DNA of 64,000 bases, from assembly GCA_006247105.1 (NCBI GenBank), contig CM016929.1:124001-188000 (forward strand), given 5' to 3'. The notes under the pieces are model-generated. The model searched no databases and was not told where the DNA came from. It saw only the letters and a list, made by a program, of their open reading frames with translations. The DNA comes from Giardia muris (lineage: Eukaryota > Fornicata > Diplomonadida > Hexamitidae). Positions 17,076 through 27,039 of the stretch are shown in pieces. Each line of letters opens with the position of its first letter. Positions within the stretch are counted from its first letter, which is position 1. Both the position numbers and the translations under genes were made by a program.

Positions 17076-20000
17076 ATGTCTTCCGCCATTGGCCCGGAGC
17101 CCGAGGCGGGGGAGATACAGGAGGTCTCGATGGAGATCGATGACGTGGCGGGCTACCGAGACGTCCAGGCCCCCGTACCTCTGGAGACGGCAGTCGACTC
17201 CTCCACCTCGCACTCCAATGCTCCGCGCGACGCACTTCAGGTCACCGGGAACCTTGACCTCGAGTCGACCGGCCCACGGGTCACCCAGGTCTCCGGCTTC
17301 GTTCAGCAGCTTCAGACCCTCTCGGCATCAGAAATCCTTCAACGGTCCTTGGACTTGGCACAAGAGTTGCGGTGCCCGGCTCTACCCTACATCCTCGAGC
17401 TGTACACCGCCAAGCTTCAGACCAAAGCGGTGCCCTCCGAGCCCCAGCGGAATCTGGAGGACCTCGCATTAATCGTCGCTCTTCAGCAGGTTCTTGAGGA
17501 AAGAGATACCGAGCTTGAGCACGCGCATCAGGGGTTAACGCGAATGGAATCCCACTGCGCAGAACTGGAGACACGTCTCTCATCAGCTTCGCACATCTCC
17601 CCGACTATCCTCTCCAAGGCTCTTGAGTCTGTCTCATTGGCACAGGTGGACATCGCAAAGTGGATGGATCTAATTCCGAACCTTTACCCGGAAGTCTCCT
17701 TAGCACTCAAGGCTCCAGTCGAGGCGCTTCTACATAGCCTGAACTTGAGCTGTGAGGGTGCTAACGCGCTCATGACCTTGCTTATCTATCTTCAGGAGCT
17801 TGACAAGCCCAGTGGTCCAAAAAGGGTATCTGAGTGTGACATAGAGGGATGCCTTGCTCAATACGCCCAAACGTATGCTCTTTTAACCGACCAGCTCGAA
17901 TCCTTGCAAAGAGCACCCCGGGAGGAACCCTCGAGCCGTTCAACCGATTACGACGAGCTGATGCGAGAACTTGCCGAACGGGAGCGCGCCGTCGCCCGTC
18001 GAGAAAAGGAGTGCGAGCAGATGTTCGCAAAGATCCGGATGTTGGAGGAGAGGCCACGAACTCCCGAGCCCGTTGAACCGGACTTTGTCGAGGATGACAC
18101 GAAGGAAACTCCTTGGGATATCTACCTGCACGACATGGAGGTGATAGAAGAGCTTGCTGGACGTATCCAGCAGGCCGTCGCCGAATTGACCCCGGATATG
18201 ACTGACTCACCGATCTCCCAGGTCCAATGCGAGGATCCTCTTCAGCAATCGCTCGACCGAACGTCAGACGCACTCCTTTCTGTACTTCGTCGCCTGGAGG
18301 CCCTTGCCTTTGGGACAGAAGAAGGGTTGGTGGAAGAGGAGGATGGTGAAGATGGAGAGCAGACCTTGGCGCTAAACATGCAAGCAATCGGAAAGCATGC
18401 CGCCATGGGCCCACAGATGGAGGAAGCGATCAGCCAGGCCACGGAAACGTTCCACCCCGCGTCTCCCATGCGGGTTCTTGCGAAGACGCCAAGTGCCGAG
18501 TCGTCAGACGCCGCTGACAGCGTTCGGCACATGCCAGTGTCACCCGAATCCCAGATCCAAACGTTGAACGCCGAGCTTGCTCAGCTACGAGACCTGCTGC
18601 GATTGAAGAACCAGGAGATCGAGACTCTGCAGGAGGCCCAGCGCTTTGGGCCTGCGGACCTACCGGAACTGGAACCGAGGTCGGAGCCGCCAAACGGGAA
18701 CGCCTTGGACATGTTAGCTGCAGTCTTCGATGAGGCATTGCCACAGGAAGATGAACTCCCACGACTTTATCATGAGGCCGGGACTAAACTTGCCCGAATC
18801 GCATACCTACATGGGGTGCAGTCGGATGAGACGCGGGCGAGAGCCGTGGGGCTTCTCCGTGCTGGCCTGGATAAGCTCCAGGACGATGACGCGGTCAATG
18901 AGAGCACACTCGATAGTTTCGTCCAAACCTGCCCACCGGCTACTCCCACCGCCCCACAAGGAGAGGAACTAGCTCTACTCCAGGCAGAGCTGAGCCGGAC
19001 TTCGACGTGCTTGGAGGAAGCACAGGAACGATGCCGAGTGGCTGAAGAAGGGTGTCGAGATGCGAGGCGTCAATTACTTGAGAAAGAACGGATTGTCGAC
19101 CAACTCACTGAAGATCTCGTGGAGGCACGTGATATAGCCAAGAGGGAATATGATACTGCCAAGAGTCTAGCCACGAAAGTCTCGGAAGGTGAGTCGGCCC
19201 TTGCGGATGTCGCCCAGCGGTTATCACAGATGGATGCTACGTTGCGGGCGAAGGATGAATACATAGAACAAATGCATCGTGCCAACGAAGACCTGGCGGA
19301 GGCTTTGGCACGTCTACGTGATCAGGACTTGCCGGAGACACGTGGATATCCCACGGAAAGTGAGGACAAAGAGTTACAGGCAGGTGCTACCAGTCTGGGC
19401 GCCGATGAGAGCAGCATCTCGTATGAGGAGCTCCTTCACCTTCTTACTTTACGCGAGGAGGAGAATTCGATCCTACGCGCCCGAATAGAGTATGACCTGA
19501 CTCGGGATGCCATGGGGACACCCCGCGAGCGGGAGAAGCAACGTGCCCGGTCACGACCCCAAAGCTCTCGCAAGGGGGCGCAAGTATCCCGTCGAGCCTC
19601 AACAGCTAGCACTTCGGCAGCCATACCGTCTACACTTGCAGCCAGTGGAGCTGGGCATGGACGGAAGGAGACTGTAGTAACCCTACGGAGCCAACTCCAG
19701 GCGATGGAGAAGAACAACTCCCACCTCCAGCTCGAGCTCACGGCGGCGAATGCGAAGTTGGTCCAGGCGAGGTCTGCGGAGGTGGCTCTGAAACGTGTTC
19801 TACACGAGAAGAACAAGGATCTTGAACAGCTCAAGCAGTCGGTCCTTAGCCTGACCCAGAAGACGGACAGACACATTCGAAAGATCTCAACACTCGAAAA
19901 CGACAAGTGCGACCTATTGGCGCGTCTTGTCAATGCTACATACACATCCTCTGACGGCCAGAGCCGAGGGGAGCGACCCTTGCGACAACTTCGTTCTGCC

Positions 20001-20924
20001 TCAAGTCAATCATCGGCAGGGTCACCGTACACCACTCCGGGCGATCGACGCCTTTCCTCCGAGAGGAGTGGAGAGGCGTCTCATACCCCACTAATGCTAG
20101 CGGTCCTCCAAGATGATCTGGAAGGAGTGCGTTCGAATCTCAAGTACTCGGGACACCGACTTGCAGATGGGACGACTGCGATGATGCTTGCGGCATCAGA
20201 GAACCGGATCGACGCAATCAAGCTCCTTCTGCCCAAGGAGGCGCGCATGCGGCGTCAAGACGGCGCGACAGCCCTCTCTCTGGCACTGGCCCAGAACAAT
20301 ATTGAAGCGGCACAGCTTCTTGTCGAGCTGGAGGGTATTGATACGAGCACAATCAATCGCAGTGGGACCAGGAAGACCGAGCTGATGACAGCTGCCGAGG
20401 AGAATGACTTGGTCTCCATCTACTGTTTGATCCCACTCCAAGGTGGCCTACGCGATGCGGATGGACGAACGGCATTAATGTACGCTGCTGATACCGGGCG
20501 TTTCGAGGCAGCTCGTCTCTTGCGCGAGAAGGAGGCGAAGATCCAGTCACGTCACGGGGAAACAGCCCTAATGCGGGCCACTCAGCGAGGTTTTATCGAT
20601 ATCGTACGCCTGCTATATGACCGTGAGTGGGGGCTGTACGATTCCGAGGGTACGACAGCTTTGATGATCGCCGCGCGCTTCAACCGTCCCGAGATCGTGT
20701 CACTTCTTATCGATAGAGAGGCAGGGATGGTGACGAAGCGGGTCCATGAGTTCGGGCTTGGGTTCAGCGCTCTTATGACCGCGGCCTATTACGGGAGTAT
20801 TGAATGTGTACGACTTCTCCTCCCGAAGGAGGAAGGGATCAAGCAACCAAATGGGCGGAACGCGCTCTCCTATGCCAACTCTGACGAGGTCTGGAATCTG
20901 ATACGACAGTATCGCAAGCGCTGA
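17076..20924 (+). CDS. Coiled-coil protein with C-terminal ankyrin repeats
   Basis: The 1282-residue protein has a Ser/Pro-rich N-terminus, long coiled coils (~130-190, 270-330, 490-530, 620-760 and 860-960) broken by acidic linkers, and a C-terminal block of about eight ankyrin repeats (~1000-1275) with the genus-typical TALM motif. A basic Ser-rich stretch (SRPQSSRKGAQVSRRAS) precedes the last coil. I chose ATG 17076 (MSSAIGPEPEAG) because it follows CCAAAAAAACG; an in-frame ATG lies 27 bp upstream. It is probably a cytoskeletal or basal-body scaffold, as suggested for Giardia ankyrin proteins, but that is inference. Confidence 0.85.
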   Translation: MSSAIGPEPEAGEIQEVSMEIDDVAGYRDVQAPVPLETAVDSSTSHSNAPRDALQVTGNLDLESTGPRVTQVSGFVQQLQTLSASEILQRSLDLAQELRCPALPYILELYTAKLQTKAVPSEPQRNLEDLALIVALQQVLEERDTELEHAHQGLTRMESHCAELETRLSSASHISPTILSKALESVSLAQVDIAKWMDLIPNLYPEVSLALKAPVEALLHSLNLSCEGANALMTLLIYLQELDKPSGPKRVSECDIEGCLAQYAQTYALLTDQLESLQRAPREEPSSRSTDYDELMRELAERERAVARREKECEQMFAKIRMLEERPRTPEPVEPDFVEDDTKETPWDIYLHDMEVIEELAGRIQQAVAELTPDMTDSPISQVQCEDPLQQSLDRTSDALLSVLRRLEALAFGTEEGLVEEEDGEDGEQTLALNMQAIGKHAAMGPQMEEAISQATETFHPASPMRVLAKTPSAESSDAADSVRHMPVSPESQIQTLNAELAQLRDLLRLKNQEIETLQEAQRFGPADLPELEPRSEPPNGNALDMLAAVFDEALPQEDELPRLYHEAGTKLARIAYLHGVQSDETRARAVGLLRAGLDKLQDDDAVNESTLDSFVQTCPPATPTAPQGEELALLQAELSRTSTCLEEAQERCRVAEEGCRDARRQLLEKERIVDQLTEDLVEARDIAKREYDTAKSLATKVSEGESALADVAQRLSQMDATLRAKDEYIEQMHRANEDLAEALARLRDQDLPETRGYPTESEDKELQAGATSLGADESSISYEELLHLLTLREEENSILRARIEYDLTRDAMGTPREREKQRARSRPQSSRKGAQVSRRASTASTSAAIPSTLAASGAGHGRKETVVTLRSQLQAMEKNNSHLQLELTAANAKLVQARSAEVALKRVLHEKNKDLEQLKQSVLSLTQKTDRHIRKISTLENDKCDLLARLVNATYTSSDGQSRGERPLRQLRSASSQSSAGSPYTTPGDRRLSSERSGEASHTPLMLAVLQDDLEGVRSNLKYSGHRLADGTTAMMLAASENRIDAIKLLLPKEARMRRQDGATALSLALAQNNIEAAQLLVELEGIDTSTINRSGTRKTELMTAAEENDLVSIYCLIPLQGGLRDADGRTALMYAADTGRFEAARLLREKEAKIQSRHGETALMRATQRGFIDIVRLLYDREWGLYDSEGTTALMIAARFNRPEIVSLLIDREAGMVTKRVHEFGLGFSALMTAAYYGSIECVRLLLPKEEGIKQPNGRNALSYANSDEVWNLIRQYRKR

Positions 20925-20943
20925 TGGCGCGCGTTCACTCCCT

Positions 20944-22434
20944 CTAGTGTGGCATTTGTTGGTCAAGGCGAGCGATCAGGGTTTCCAGTCGCTGGTCGAC
21001 GGGGAGCTCCTCTTGGCCCTCGTGGGTGTCGGCGTGGTACTTCTCCAGGATCTTGGATAGCTCTCCAACGATGAGGTCCCGGTATGCGTCATTGATGCCA
21101 TAAACCAGCTGCAACTCTCCAAAGATGTCGCTGGCCTGCTCGTTCGGCTCGACCGCGTAGGTGATCACCCGTTGGTCGCGGTGCAGTATGTTGATCGTCA
21201 ACGAACCCTTTCCAGGGGTAGCGACGACTGTGATATTCCCGTCAGGAACGCTTGGAAGGACGCGCTTCTTCGCCTCCGAGAGGGCAGCATCCATATGCAT
21301 GACTGACTCCCCTGGCTCTGGCACTGGGGTGGATGAACAAATGTCCGGGTCTGGAAGCTTCATGATGGTGGCTTTGGTAGTGGCCGCGCTCGATATTGAC
21401 TCCATCTTTCCTTGACCCTGAGTCCCCGTAATGGGGAGTTGCATTACTGATACTGTTGCCATATCTCCGCCACTGCTGCCACCGCCAGGGTGAAAGCCTT
21501 GGGATACGTCATCAACATAGTCGGATTCCATGGACCCAGTGTTGTCCAGCTCTCCGATGAACTTGGACTTCAGTAACTCCTCCGCCGTGGGACGCCGTTC
21601 CGGATCCTTGTTGATGCATCTGCGGATCAGTTCTTTCAACCGCCTATTCGAAACCGCTTCAAGCGCCTTCGGTTCGGCGCCGCGCGTTACCTTGTGTAGG
21701 ATGTCGACGATACTCTTGCACTCGCTATAGGGGAACTCGCGAGTCAGGATCTCGATGAGGAGCATGCCAAACGCGTAGATATCAACTTTCTCGGTGTACG
21801 CAGTGGCGCTGCAGGCCTCGGGGGCCATGAACTCGGGCGTGCCGATGCAGCTGACCGTAGGCCGATGTGCGATCATTGAGGCGCATAGGCCCAAGTCACC
21901 CAGCTTGATCGTCCCATCTGCCCCGTCGACGAAGATGTTCTGGGCCTTGATATCCCGGTGGATGATCTTCCGGGGACGGGTATGTAAGAAGTAAAGAGCG
22001 CTGAGGATCTGTTGGCACCACAGCTTGATGGTCCGAAGAGGCAGGGGAGAAGGGAAGCGCTTCAAGTACTTCCGCAGGTTCCCCGATGGCATCAGCTCCG
22101 TGGTGAAGACGAGGTTCATCCCGTCGAACCAATGATCGTAGAGCTGTATGATATTTGGGTGGGATAAGTCCTTTAGGACCTTGACTTCCTGGAAGATCTT
22201 GCTGGCCGCCGCCGGCTCCATCCCCTCAAGGTTGACCTCGTTCCAGGCAACCTCGATCCCGGTTTTCAGGTTGAGCGCGCGGTACACCATCTTGAAGGCG
22301 CCCTTCCCGAGTAGCTCCTCCGAGTACTTCAGGTAGTGGTCTGCCGGGTTGTCGACGCTGGCGGGCTTGTGGCTGTAGAAGGGGTTGTCGTAGTCGATGT
22401 TATCCTGGTCGTCCACATTAAATCCTAGTTCCAT
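20944..22434 (-). CDS. WNK-family protein kinase
   Basis: The 496-residue kinase has the WNK hallmark: the catalytic Lys sits in the glycine loop (GKGAFKMVYRA, Lys48), and the usual beta-3 Lys is replaced in EVAWNEV. The catalytic loop is HRDIKAQN (about residue 160), the metal motif is DLG as in other WNKs, and the activation segment is CIGTPEFMAPE. After the kinase domain a region near residues 385-450 (SLTINILHRDQRVITYAVEP) resembles the OSR1/WNK CCT-type domain, and the C-terminus is helical. WNKs govern ion and volume control elsewhere; the Giardia role is unknown. The ATG at 22434 is used; the codon before it is GTG. Confidence 0.93.
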   Translation of the reverse strand: MELGFNVDDQDNIDYDNPFYSHKPASVDNPADHYLKYSEELLGKGAFKMVYRALNLKTGIEVAWNEVNLEGMEPAAASKIFQEVKVLKDLSHPNIIQLYDHWFDGMNLVFTTELMPSGNLRKYLKRFPSPLPLRTIKLWCQQILSALYFLHTRPRKIIHRDIKAQNIFVDGADGTIKLGDLGLCASMIAHRPTVSCIGTPEFMAPEACSATAYTEKVDIYAFGMLLIEILTREFPYSECKSIVDILHKVTRGAEPKALEAVSNRRLKELIRRCINKDPERRPTAEELLKSKFIGELDNTGSMESDYVDDVSQGFHPGGGSSGGDMATVSVMQLPITGTQGQGKMESISSAATTKATIMKLPDPDICSSTPVPEPGESVMHMDAALSEAKKRVLPSVPDGNITVVATPGKGSLTINILHRDQRVITYAVEPNEQASDIFGELQLVYGINDAYRDLIVGELSKILEKYHADTHEGQEELPVDQRLETLIARLDQQMPH

Positions 22435-22461
22435 CACTCACGTTTTTTCTTATTCACAGAA
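22435..22461. promoter_or_regulatory. 27-bp divergent promoter (WNK / HIT)
   Basis: The sequence CACTCACGTTTTTTCTTATTCACAGAA separates the two start codons. The T6 run reads as an A-rich initiator for the WNK gene on the minus strand. Both promoters must overlap within 27 bp. Confidence 0.5.
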
Positions 22462-22887
22462 ATGGCTGAGAACTGTCTCTTCTGTAAGATCGCCCGCGGG
22501 GAGATCCCCTCCAAGCGCGTCTACGCGGGCCCCGACGTCTACGCCTTCATGGACATCAACCCCGTGACCCGTGGCCATTGCCTCGTCATCCCTCGCGCCC
22601 ATGCCGTCAAGCTTCATGAGCTCCCTTCTGATGCCGCCGCCTCCCTTGGCGCCGCCTTGCCGAAGATCGCGGCGGCAGTCTGTGAGGCTACGGGAGCGTC
22701 GGATTACAACGTTCTGAACAACAACGGGATGGTCGCAGGTCAATTGGTTAGTCACGTTCATTTCCATATCATCCCCCGCTATTCCGATGACAGCTACACT
22801 CACCCGTTCGTCCCACGCGCTTATGAGACGACCCAGGAGGAAATTGGGGCCGTCGCCGAGCTTATCGCCGCTAACGTTGAAAAGTGA
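22462..22887 (+). CDS. HIT-family (HINT-type) nucleotide hydrolase
   Basis: The 141-residue protein starts ENCLFCKIARGEIPS, which is typical of HINT proteins, followed by AFMDINPVTRGHCLVIPR. The histidine triad is HVHFHIIPR (His98, His100, His102), so the active site is intact. Members hydrolyse AMP-lysine or AMP-NH2 type substrates. The protein is cytosolic. It is 27 bp from the WNK gene in head-to-head arrangement. Confidence 0.93.
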   Translation: MAENCLFCKIARGEIPSKRVYAGPDVYAFMDINPVTRGHCLVIPRAHAVKLHELPSDAAASLGAALPKIAAAVCEATGASDYNVLNNNGMVAGQLVSHVHFHIIPRYSDDSYTHPFVPRAYETTQEEIGAVAELIAANVEK

Positions 22888-22964
22888 ACGCCCTATACGC
22901 TGGATAATCGTTGGCAGGAGGTCCTGGAACCCCAGAAGACCTTCTACGCCTTCATCTCAGAAAA

Positions 22965-24962
22965 ATGTTCTCTTTAGCACTACTCGCTTTGATTACTGGC
23001 CATCGCGTTCTATTGAATCACACAGGCTTCCCGCTCTCTGACGAGCCTCCTAAGCGCGCGGTCAAGCAGGTGGCCGAGCTGATTGCCCGGGCCGACATCC
23101 CGATACCACATACCGCACCGTCCGTCCTAGTCATCCCAGGGTATCAGGATGGCCTCAGCACTGACCGTGGGATTGCGGCATCGTACCGGACGATCGTCAA
23201 CCGGATAGAGGACTACAGCACGGTCATCATTGTGGGTGGGTACTTCCCTGAGGCTTGTGGTGTATCGCAACCGCTTCTCCCCATCTCGGCCTATTCCGGG
23301 GAGAGGGTACGGACTGCCTTGGGGGACTTCGAAGTTGATAGAGCGTTGGCTCAACGATTCATCGAACATGCTGGAGATGAGGCCGTTGGCAGCTTTGATC
23401 ACCTCATAGAGCAATCGGACTTCTTCGATCAGCCTCTCTTCTGGTTAAGAGCCCTCTTCCCTCTTGGCAAGACCCCTAAGGTGAAGGTGTTACCAATGAT
23501 GCTGTATGCGTTATATAGGAACCAGGTGCAAGTGGCTGCACAGATATTGAACGATGTCCTCTTCAGGCCGATGGATGGGTCGACGACATACGGGATCTCC
23601 AGCACTGGGGAGCGTTATCTGGTCGTTATCCCCATCACCGTCTCATCCGGCCTCTCTCTCTTCAACAACATCTACATCGAGAATGTCCTTTCGGACATCA
23701 CCGCCCGTTCCGCCGTCATTGACTTCGAGAACTGGCTCTACTACTTATCCAGCCTTCCGAACGTCCAGTTCTCAAAGACCATCGCCTCCCAGATCCTGGT
23801 TGTCCACCTGGCGGCCCTGGCGGCGCTCCAGACCCAGTCCCAGGTCACCAGGCCTGCCTTGCAACCGGTGAACGCCACTGAACCCTATTGGAGATGGCTG
23901 ATGCTGGAATACTACACCTCATTTGACGAGCGGATGAACCGACAAAAGATGATCGAGAGCGAATATTATCACACACGTGTGTCCGGGATCGATGTCTCCC
24001 AGTTCACTCCGGAAGACGATCCGCTCGGAGAGAAGATCTACTACAGTATGGCCTTGTCCTTGGAGCCTCCATACCAAACGGTGACGCACAAGGATGAGAA
24101 GAAAGGGAAGACCCGAATAACCCAGCTACATGCTTCCACCCCCGTCACGTTGACAGATAACTTCTCGCCTCAGTCTCTACAACAACTCATGCGGCATGTC
24201 CAAGGAGCCTTGAGAGGAGAGAAGGTTTCGACAGACCCTGGCAGCTTAGCTAAGCTGAATCTTCCACCAGAGCTGCAACGGATTGCCCCCTATGCCATCC
24301 GAGTCTACGTATTGGCAGAGCACGATGCCGAATATTCTGAGCTCAAACGGGCAGAGAAAATGGCAAAGAAGGCGAAGAAGGGGAAGGGTAAGAACAATAC
24401 CACCCCCACTCAATCAGCGACAGGAGTCTCCGGTTCAGATGCACTGATGTGTCCGGAAACTATCCTGTTTGAGGTTCAGAAGTCCGACTTCTTCCCTACT
24501 AAGGGCTTGTTCGAAAGCTTGGTGGAACAGGCTGCGATCTTCTATAACGAGCATCTTTCCCCAGCACGCATCGATACGTTCCTGAAGGGCTTGAAAAAGA
24601 CGTATGGAGAGAAGATCGCCAGGGGTGAGCTCCCACCGCTGGCTCTCAAGAACATCCCGATCAACATCAAGGACTCCCTCGTCGTCGAGATCAGTATCTA
24701 CCATTCCTGGGAGTACAGGAACATCTTCACCCTTCGAGATGCGAAGGGTCACTTCATCTCGCTTTGGGATGGAAGGTATGCCGTCTGCGAGGTGCCGGAG
24801 ACCCCTCCCGACAACAGCATCGCCATCTTCTTCCGTCTTACTCAGTGCTCCTTGCGTGGAGGCCTTGGGCCTTGGGATTGGCAACGAGGACTCGTCCATA
24901 CCTACGATCGCACTCGTTACACCACCAACGTCTATCCGTCTAGGCACAAAGATGAGTTGTAG
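22965..24962 (+). CDS. Secreted/ER-retained Memo-like protein with C-terminal KDEL
   Basis: From the ATG at 22965 (initiator CAGAAAAATG) the 665-residue protein begins with a signal peptide (MFSLALLALITGHRVLL) and ends exactly in KDEL before TAG, so it should reside in the ER lumen. Residues ~45-200 resemble the MEMO/dioxygenase fold (SVLVIPGYQDG, STVIIVGGYFPEACGVSQ, RTALGDFEVD and KVKVLPMML). The metal-ligand positions look lost: the GPSHH equivalent is GGYFPEA, and the EHS..HLP equivalent lacks its His. The remaining ~400 residues include a Lys-rich linker (~465-475) and a C-terminal beta-rich domain I do not recognise. An upstream ATG at 22911 would hide the signal peptide. The Memo assignment is by eye. 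Confidence 0.7.
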   Translation: MFSLALLALITGHRVLLNHTGFPLSDEPPKRAVKQVAELIARADIPIPHTAPSVLVIPGYQDGLSTDRGIAASYRTIVNRIEDYSTVIIVGGYFPEACGVSQPLLPISAYSGERVRTALGDFEVDRALAQRFIEHAGDEAVGSFDHLIEQSDFFDQPLFWLRALFPLGKTPKVKVLPMMLYALYRNQVQVAAQILNDVLFRPMDGSTTYGISSTGERYLVVIPITVSSGLSLFNNIYIENVLSDITARSAVIDFENWLYYLSSLPNVQFSKTIASQILVVHLAALAALQTQSQVTRPALQPVNATEPYWRWLMLEYYTSFDERMNRQKMIESEYYHTRVSGIDVSQFTPEDDPLGEKIYYSMALSLEPPYQTVTHKDEKKGKTRITQLHASTPVTLTDNFSPQSLQQLMRHVQGALRGEKVSTDPGSLAKLNLPPELQRIAPYAIRVYVLAEHDAEYSELKRAEKMAKKAKKGKGKNNTTPTQSATGVSGSDALMCPETILFEVQKSDFFPTKGLFESLVEQAAIFYNEHLSPARIDTFLKGLKKTYGEKIARGELPPLALKNIPINIKDSLVVEISIYHSWEYRNIFTLRDAKGHFISLWDGRYAVCEVPETPPDNSIAIFFRLTQCSLRGGLGPWDWQRGLVHTYDRTRYTTNVYPSRHKDEL

Positions 24963-24972
24963 GCGAGAGCCC

Positions 24973-26454
24973 TTAGAGCAACGCTCCTATCGCTTCAAGT
25001 AGGCGGATGTAGACGGTGGACAGGATGACGACCTGGTCGTTCGCCGTTGCGCGAGTGTCCTCGGCAACGGCATTGCGGACGTCCTGGCGCGCGGCATCAA
25101 GGCGCGCCTTAATATGTGATAGACTATTGATGAGGCAGTCCCGGCCGACGGAAAGGTACGTCGGGCTGAGGCCATAGAGGTATATGCTCTTCTCCGCCGT
25201 GAAGAGCTCATTTGCGCAGACGTGAACGACCTGCAGGTACCCTTCGGTGTGTAGCGACAGGAGGAGGCTTCCGACCTGGGAGGCGGGCATCATCCCTTCC
25301 TGGGCGATGGCTGCGGCACTCATCCGACGCTTGAGCCGCAAAAGGTTAAGGACTCTGCGGGCGTAGGTCCCATGGCGTTCCGAAACCAACTGCATGATCG
25401 TCTTGTGCCGGTAGCGGCTAATGACGTTGTTCACGGCAAAGACGTGCGTTCCGAGCTGCGTCAGAATGATCAGGGGCATCTCCTCCATCCGTAATAGGGT
25501 GAATATTTCTTCGCATTGTGGAACTGTCATTGGGACTTCTCCTTGGATCAATCCCCGATTGATTTCCTCGACGATTGCGGCGCATGAGAGCTCCCGTGGT
25601 GCTGGAGGCCTATCATTCTCTGTAAAACACCTATGGCCAAGAATCTTCTGAATACCCGAGAGTTTGATACAGACGGTAAGGAGTTTGGTTATTTGCGGGT
25701 CGTACTGTGCCGAGAGGAAGCGTGTCAATTCTTCCACCTGGTATGCACCCAGTAGCAACTCTATCGATAAGACGAAGGTAGGAATATCTGGTTGACTAGC
25801 TCCACGGCTTTTTGCTCGCTCCTCCTTAGGAGGTTGTACTAGAGGCTTCCCACCAGCCCCTTGTTTCGTTAATGGTTCCAAGACGTCATGACTGGGTGGT
25901 TCGTAATTGCTCTCTCTACAGTATTCGGCCTCTAGAAGCTGTTCACACCTTGTGACCAGGGAGGCCTCGGGCTGGATGAGTTGCTTCTGTACTAGGGCGG
26001 CGATGGCGTCCTCAACCCGTGTGGTGATGGATGACATGCCTGGAGTGGTTAGACGCATCGAGATCTCTTGCGTTGACAAGGCCCCCGCGTGGGAGAGGAG
26101 GACTACGACCTCCTCGGCCAGAGGGTTCAGGTCCGACAGGCTAGGAAGAAAGAGTGGTACGATAATTCTGATTAATGCTTGCTCTGGAAAGATGGCATAA
26201 ATCGTTTGCCGTCGATCAATGGCGACAGACCCGCGGATGACCGGTACGCTGGCGCTGAAGACGATGCAGTGCCGAATCAAAACTCCAAGGATGACCCTCA
26301 ATACGTCGGGAGGCTTCTTGAGACCCGCGGCCATCTCCGGGACCGTGGCGTACGACCGGTTCATCAGGTAGCGGGCTAGCTGCCCCGCGAACTCGTCGAA
26401 GTACTCCTTGATCGCGTCGCAGATGAGTTCCTGGAGGGCAGCAGAGGGTAGCAT
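24973..26454 (-). CDS. RPC3: RNA polymerase III subunit RPC3 (RPC82/POLR3C)
   Basis: The 493-residue protein resembles RPC3 throughout. The N-terminus (LQELICDAIKEYFDEFAGQL) and first winged helix (YLMNRSYATVPEMAAGLKK, then VLRVILGVLIRHCIV) match the family, and tandem winged helices continue to a C-terminal helical pair. RPC3 joins RPC6 and RPC7 in the Pol III subcomplex that opens promoters for tRNA and 5S genes. Length is close to the human protein (534). The ATG at 26454 is preceded by A/T-rich sequence; a TTG lies immediately upstream. It is divergent from the RhoGAP gene with 24 bp between. Confidence 0.75.
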   Translation of the reverse strand: MLPSAALQELICDAIKEYFDEFAGQLARYLMNRSYATVPEMAAGLKKPPDVLRVILGVLIRHCIVFSASVPVIRGSVAIDRRQTIYAIFPEQALIRIIVPLFLPSLSDLNPLAEEVVVLLSHAGALSTQEISMRLTTPGMSSITTRVEDAIAALVQKQLIQPEASLVTRCEQLLEAEYCRESNYEPPSHDVLEPLTKQGAGGKPLVQPPKEERAKSRGASQPDIPTFVLSIELLLGAYQVEELTRFLSAQYDPQITKLLTVCIKLSGIQKILGHRCFTENDRPPAPRELSCAAIVEEINRGLIQGEVPMTVPQCEEIFTLLRMEEMPLIILTQLGTHVFAVNNVISRYRHKTIMQLVSERHGTYARRVLNLLRLKRRMSAAAIAQEGMMPASQVGSLLLSLHTEGYLQVVHVCANELFTAEKSIYLYGLSPTYLSVGRDCLINSLSHIKARLDAARQDVRNAVAEDTRATANDQVVILSTVYIRLLEAIGALL

Positions 26455-26478
26455 CAAAATTAGTTACTTCTTCTGGTC
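26455..26478. promoter_or_regulatory. 24-bp divergent promoter (RPC3 / RhoGAP)
   Basis: CAAAATTAGTTACTTCTTCTGGTC separates the two start codons. It is A/T-rich at the RPC3 side and too short for separate promoters. Confidence 0.4.
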
Positions 26479-27039
26479 ATGGATTATAGCACTTTCAAGG
26501 GCCTTCTCGGAGATGTGATCGCCTTCGTGGAGGAACGGTTACTACACGAGTGCTCTCTCTACCGGATCCCCGGCTCCGATGTCGAGGCCCATAGCTTTCT
26601 GTCCAGATACAAGCGTGGTACTCGGCCTCCGTTGAAGGAGCTTGCAGACCCCTTCACGGCGACGACACTACTGAAATACGCGATCAAGGCCCTCGACCCA
26701 CCCCTTCTTTCCCGTGAGATCTACCCGGCCCTCAAAGCTACTCTTTACTTAAAGGAGACTCTCAAGCGTTGTCCTCCGAGGGCAATCGCCGGGATCTACG
26801 ACCGATTGTTGACAGCAGACCAAAGATACATATTCGAGAAGCTTGCAGCACACTTCTACAAGGTTGCGGAGGAACCCGAGAACCAAATGACCCTAGTCAA
26901 CCTCGTCACTGTCTTTGGGCCGACCTGCGTCATCTCTTATGAGGAAGAAACCCTGGAAGAGATGCGTGCCAGTCCAGGGATCCTACTCCTTCTCATTCAA
27001 CATGCCGCCCGAAAGGTTGGCATTGATCCTCGCTCCTAG
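26479..27039 (+). CDS. RhoGAP-domain protein
   Basis: The 186-residue protein is a stand-alone RhoGAP domain. The catalytic Arg finger is in CSLYRIPGSD (Arg29). It is followed by the conserved loop LLKYAIKALDPPLLSREIY and the motif NQMTLVNLVTVFGPTCV, corresponding to NKMT..NLA.VFGP. The GAP would stimulate GTP hydrolysis by the Rac-like GTPase of Giardia, acting on actin. No lipid-binding or other targeting domain is fused, which is unusual. The stop codon overlaps that of the convergent gene by two bases (27037-27038). Confidence 0.85.
   Translation: MDYSTFKGLLGDVIAFVEERLLHECSLYRIPGSDVEAHSFLSRYKRGTRPPLKELADPFTATTLLKYAIKALDPPLLSREIYPALKATLYLKETLKRCPPRAIAGIYDRLLTADQRYIFEKLAAHFYKVAEEPENQMTLVNLVTVFGPTCVISYEEETLEEMRASPGILLLLIQHAARKVGIDPRS

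Noticed and set aside
22911..22964. Upstream ATG of the Memo-like gene
   Set aside because: It adds 18 non-conserved residues that bury the signal peptide. The ATG at 22965 is preceded by the AAAA initiator.
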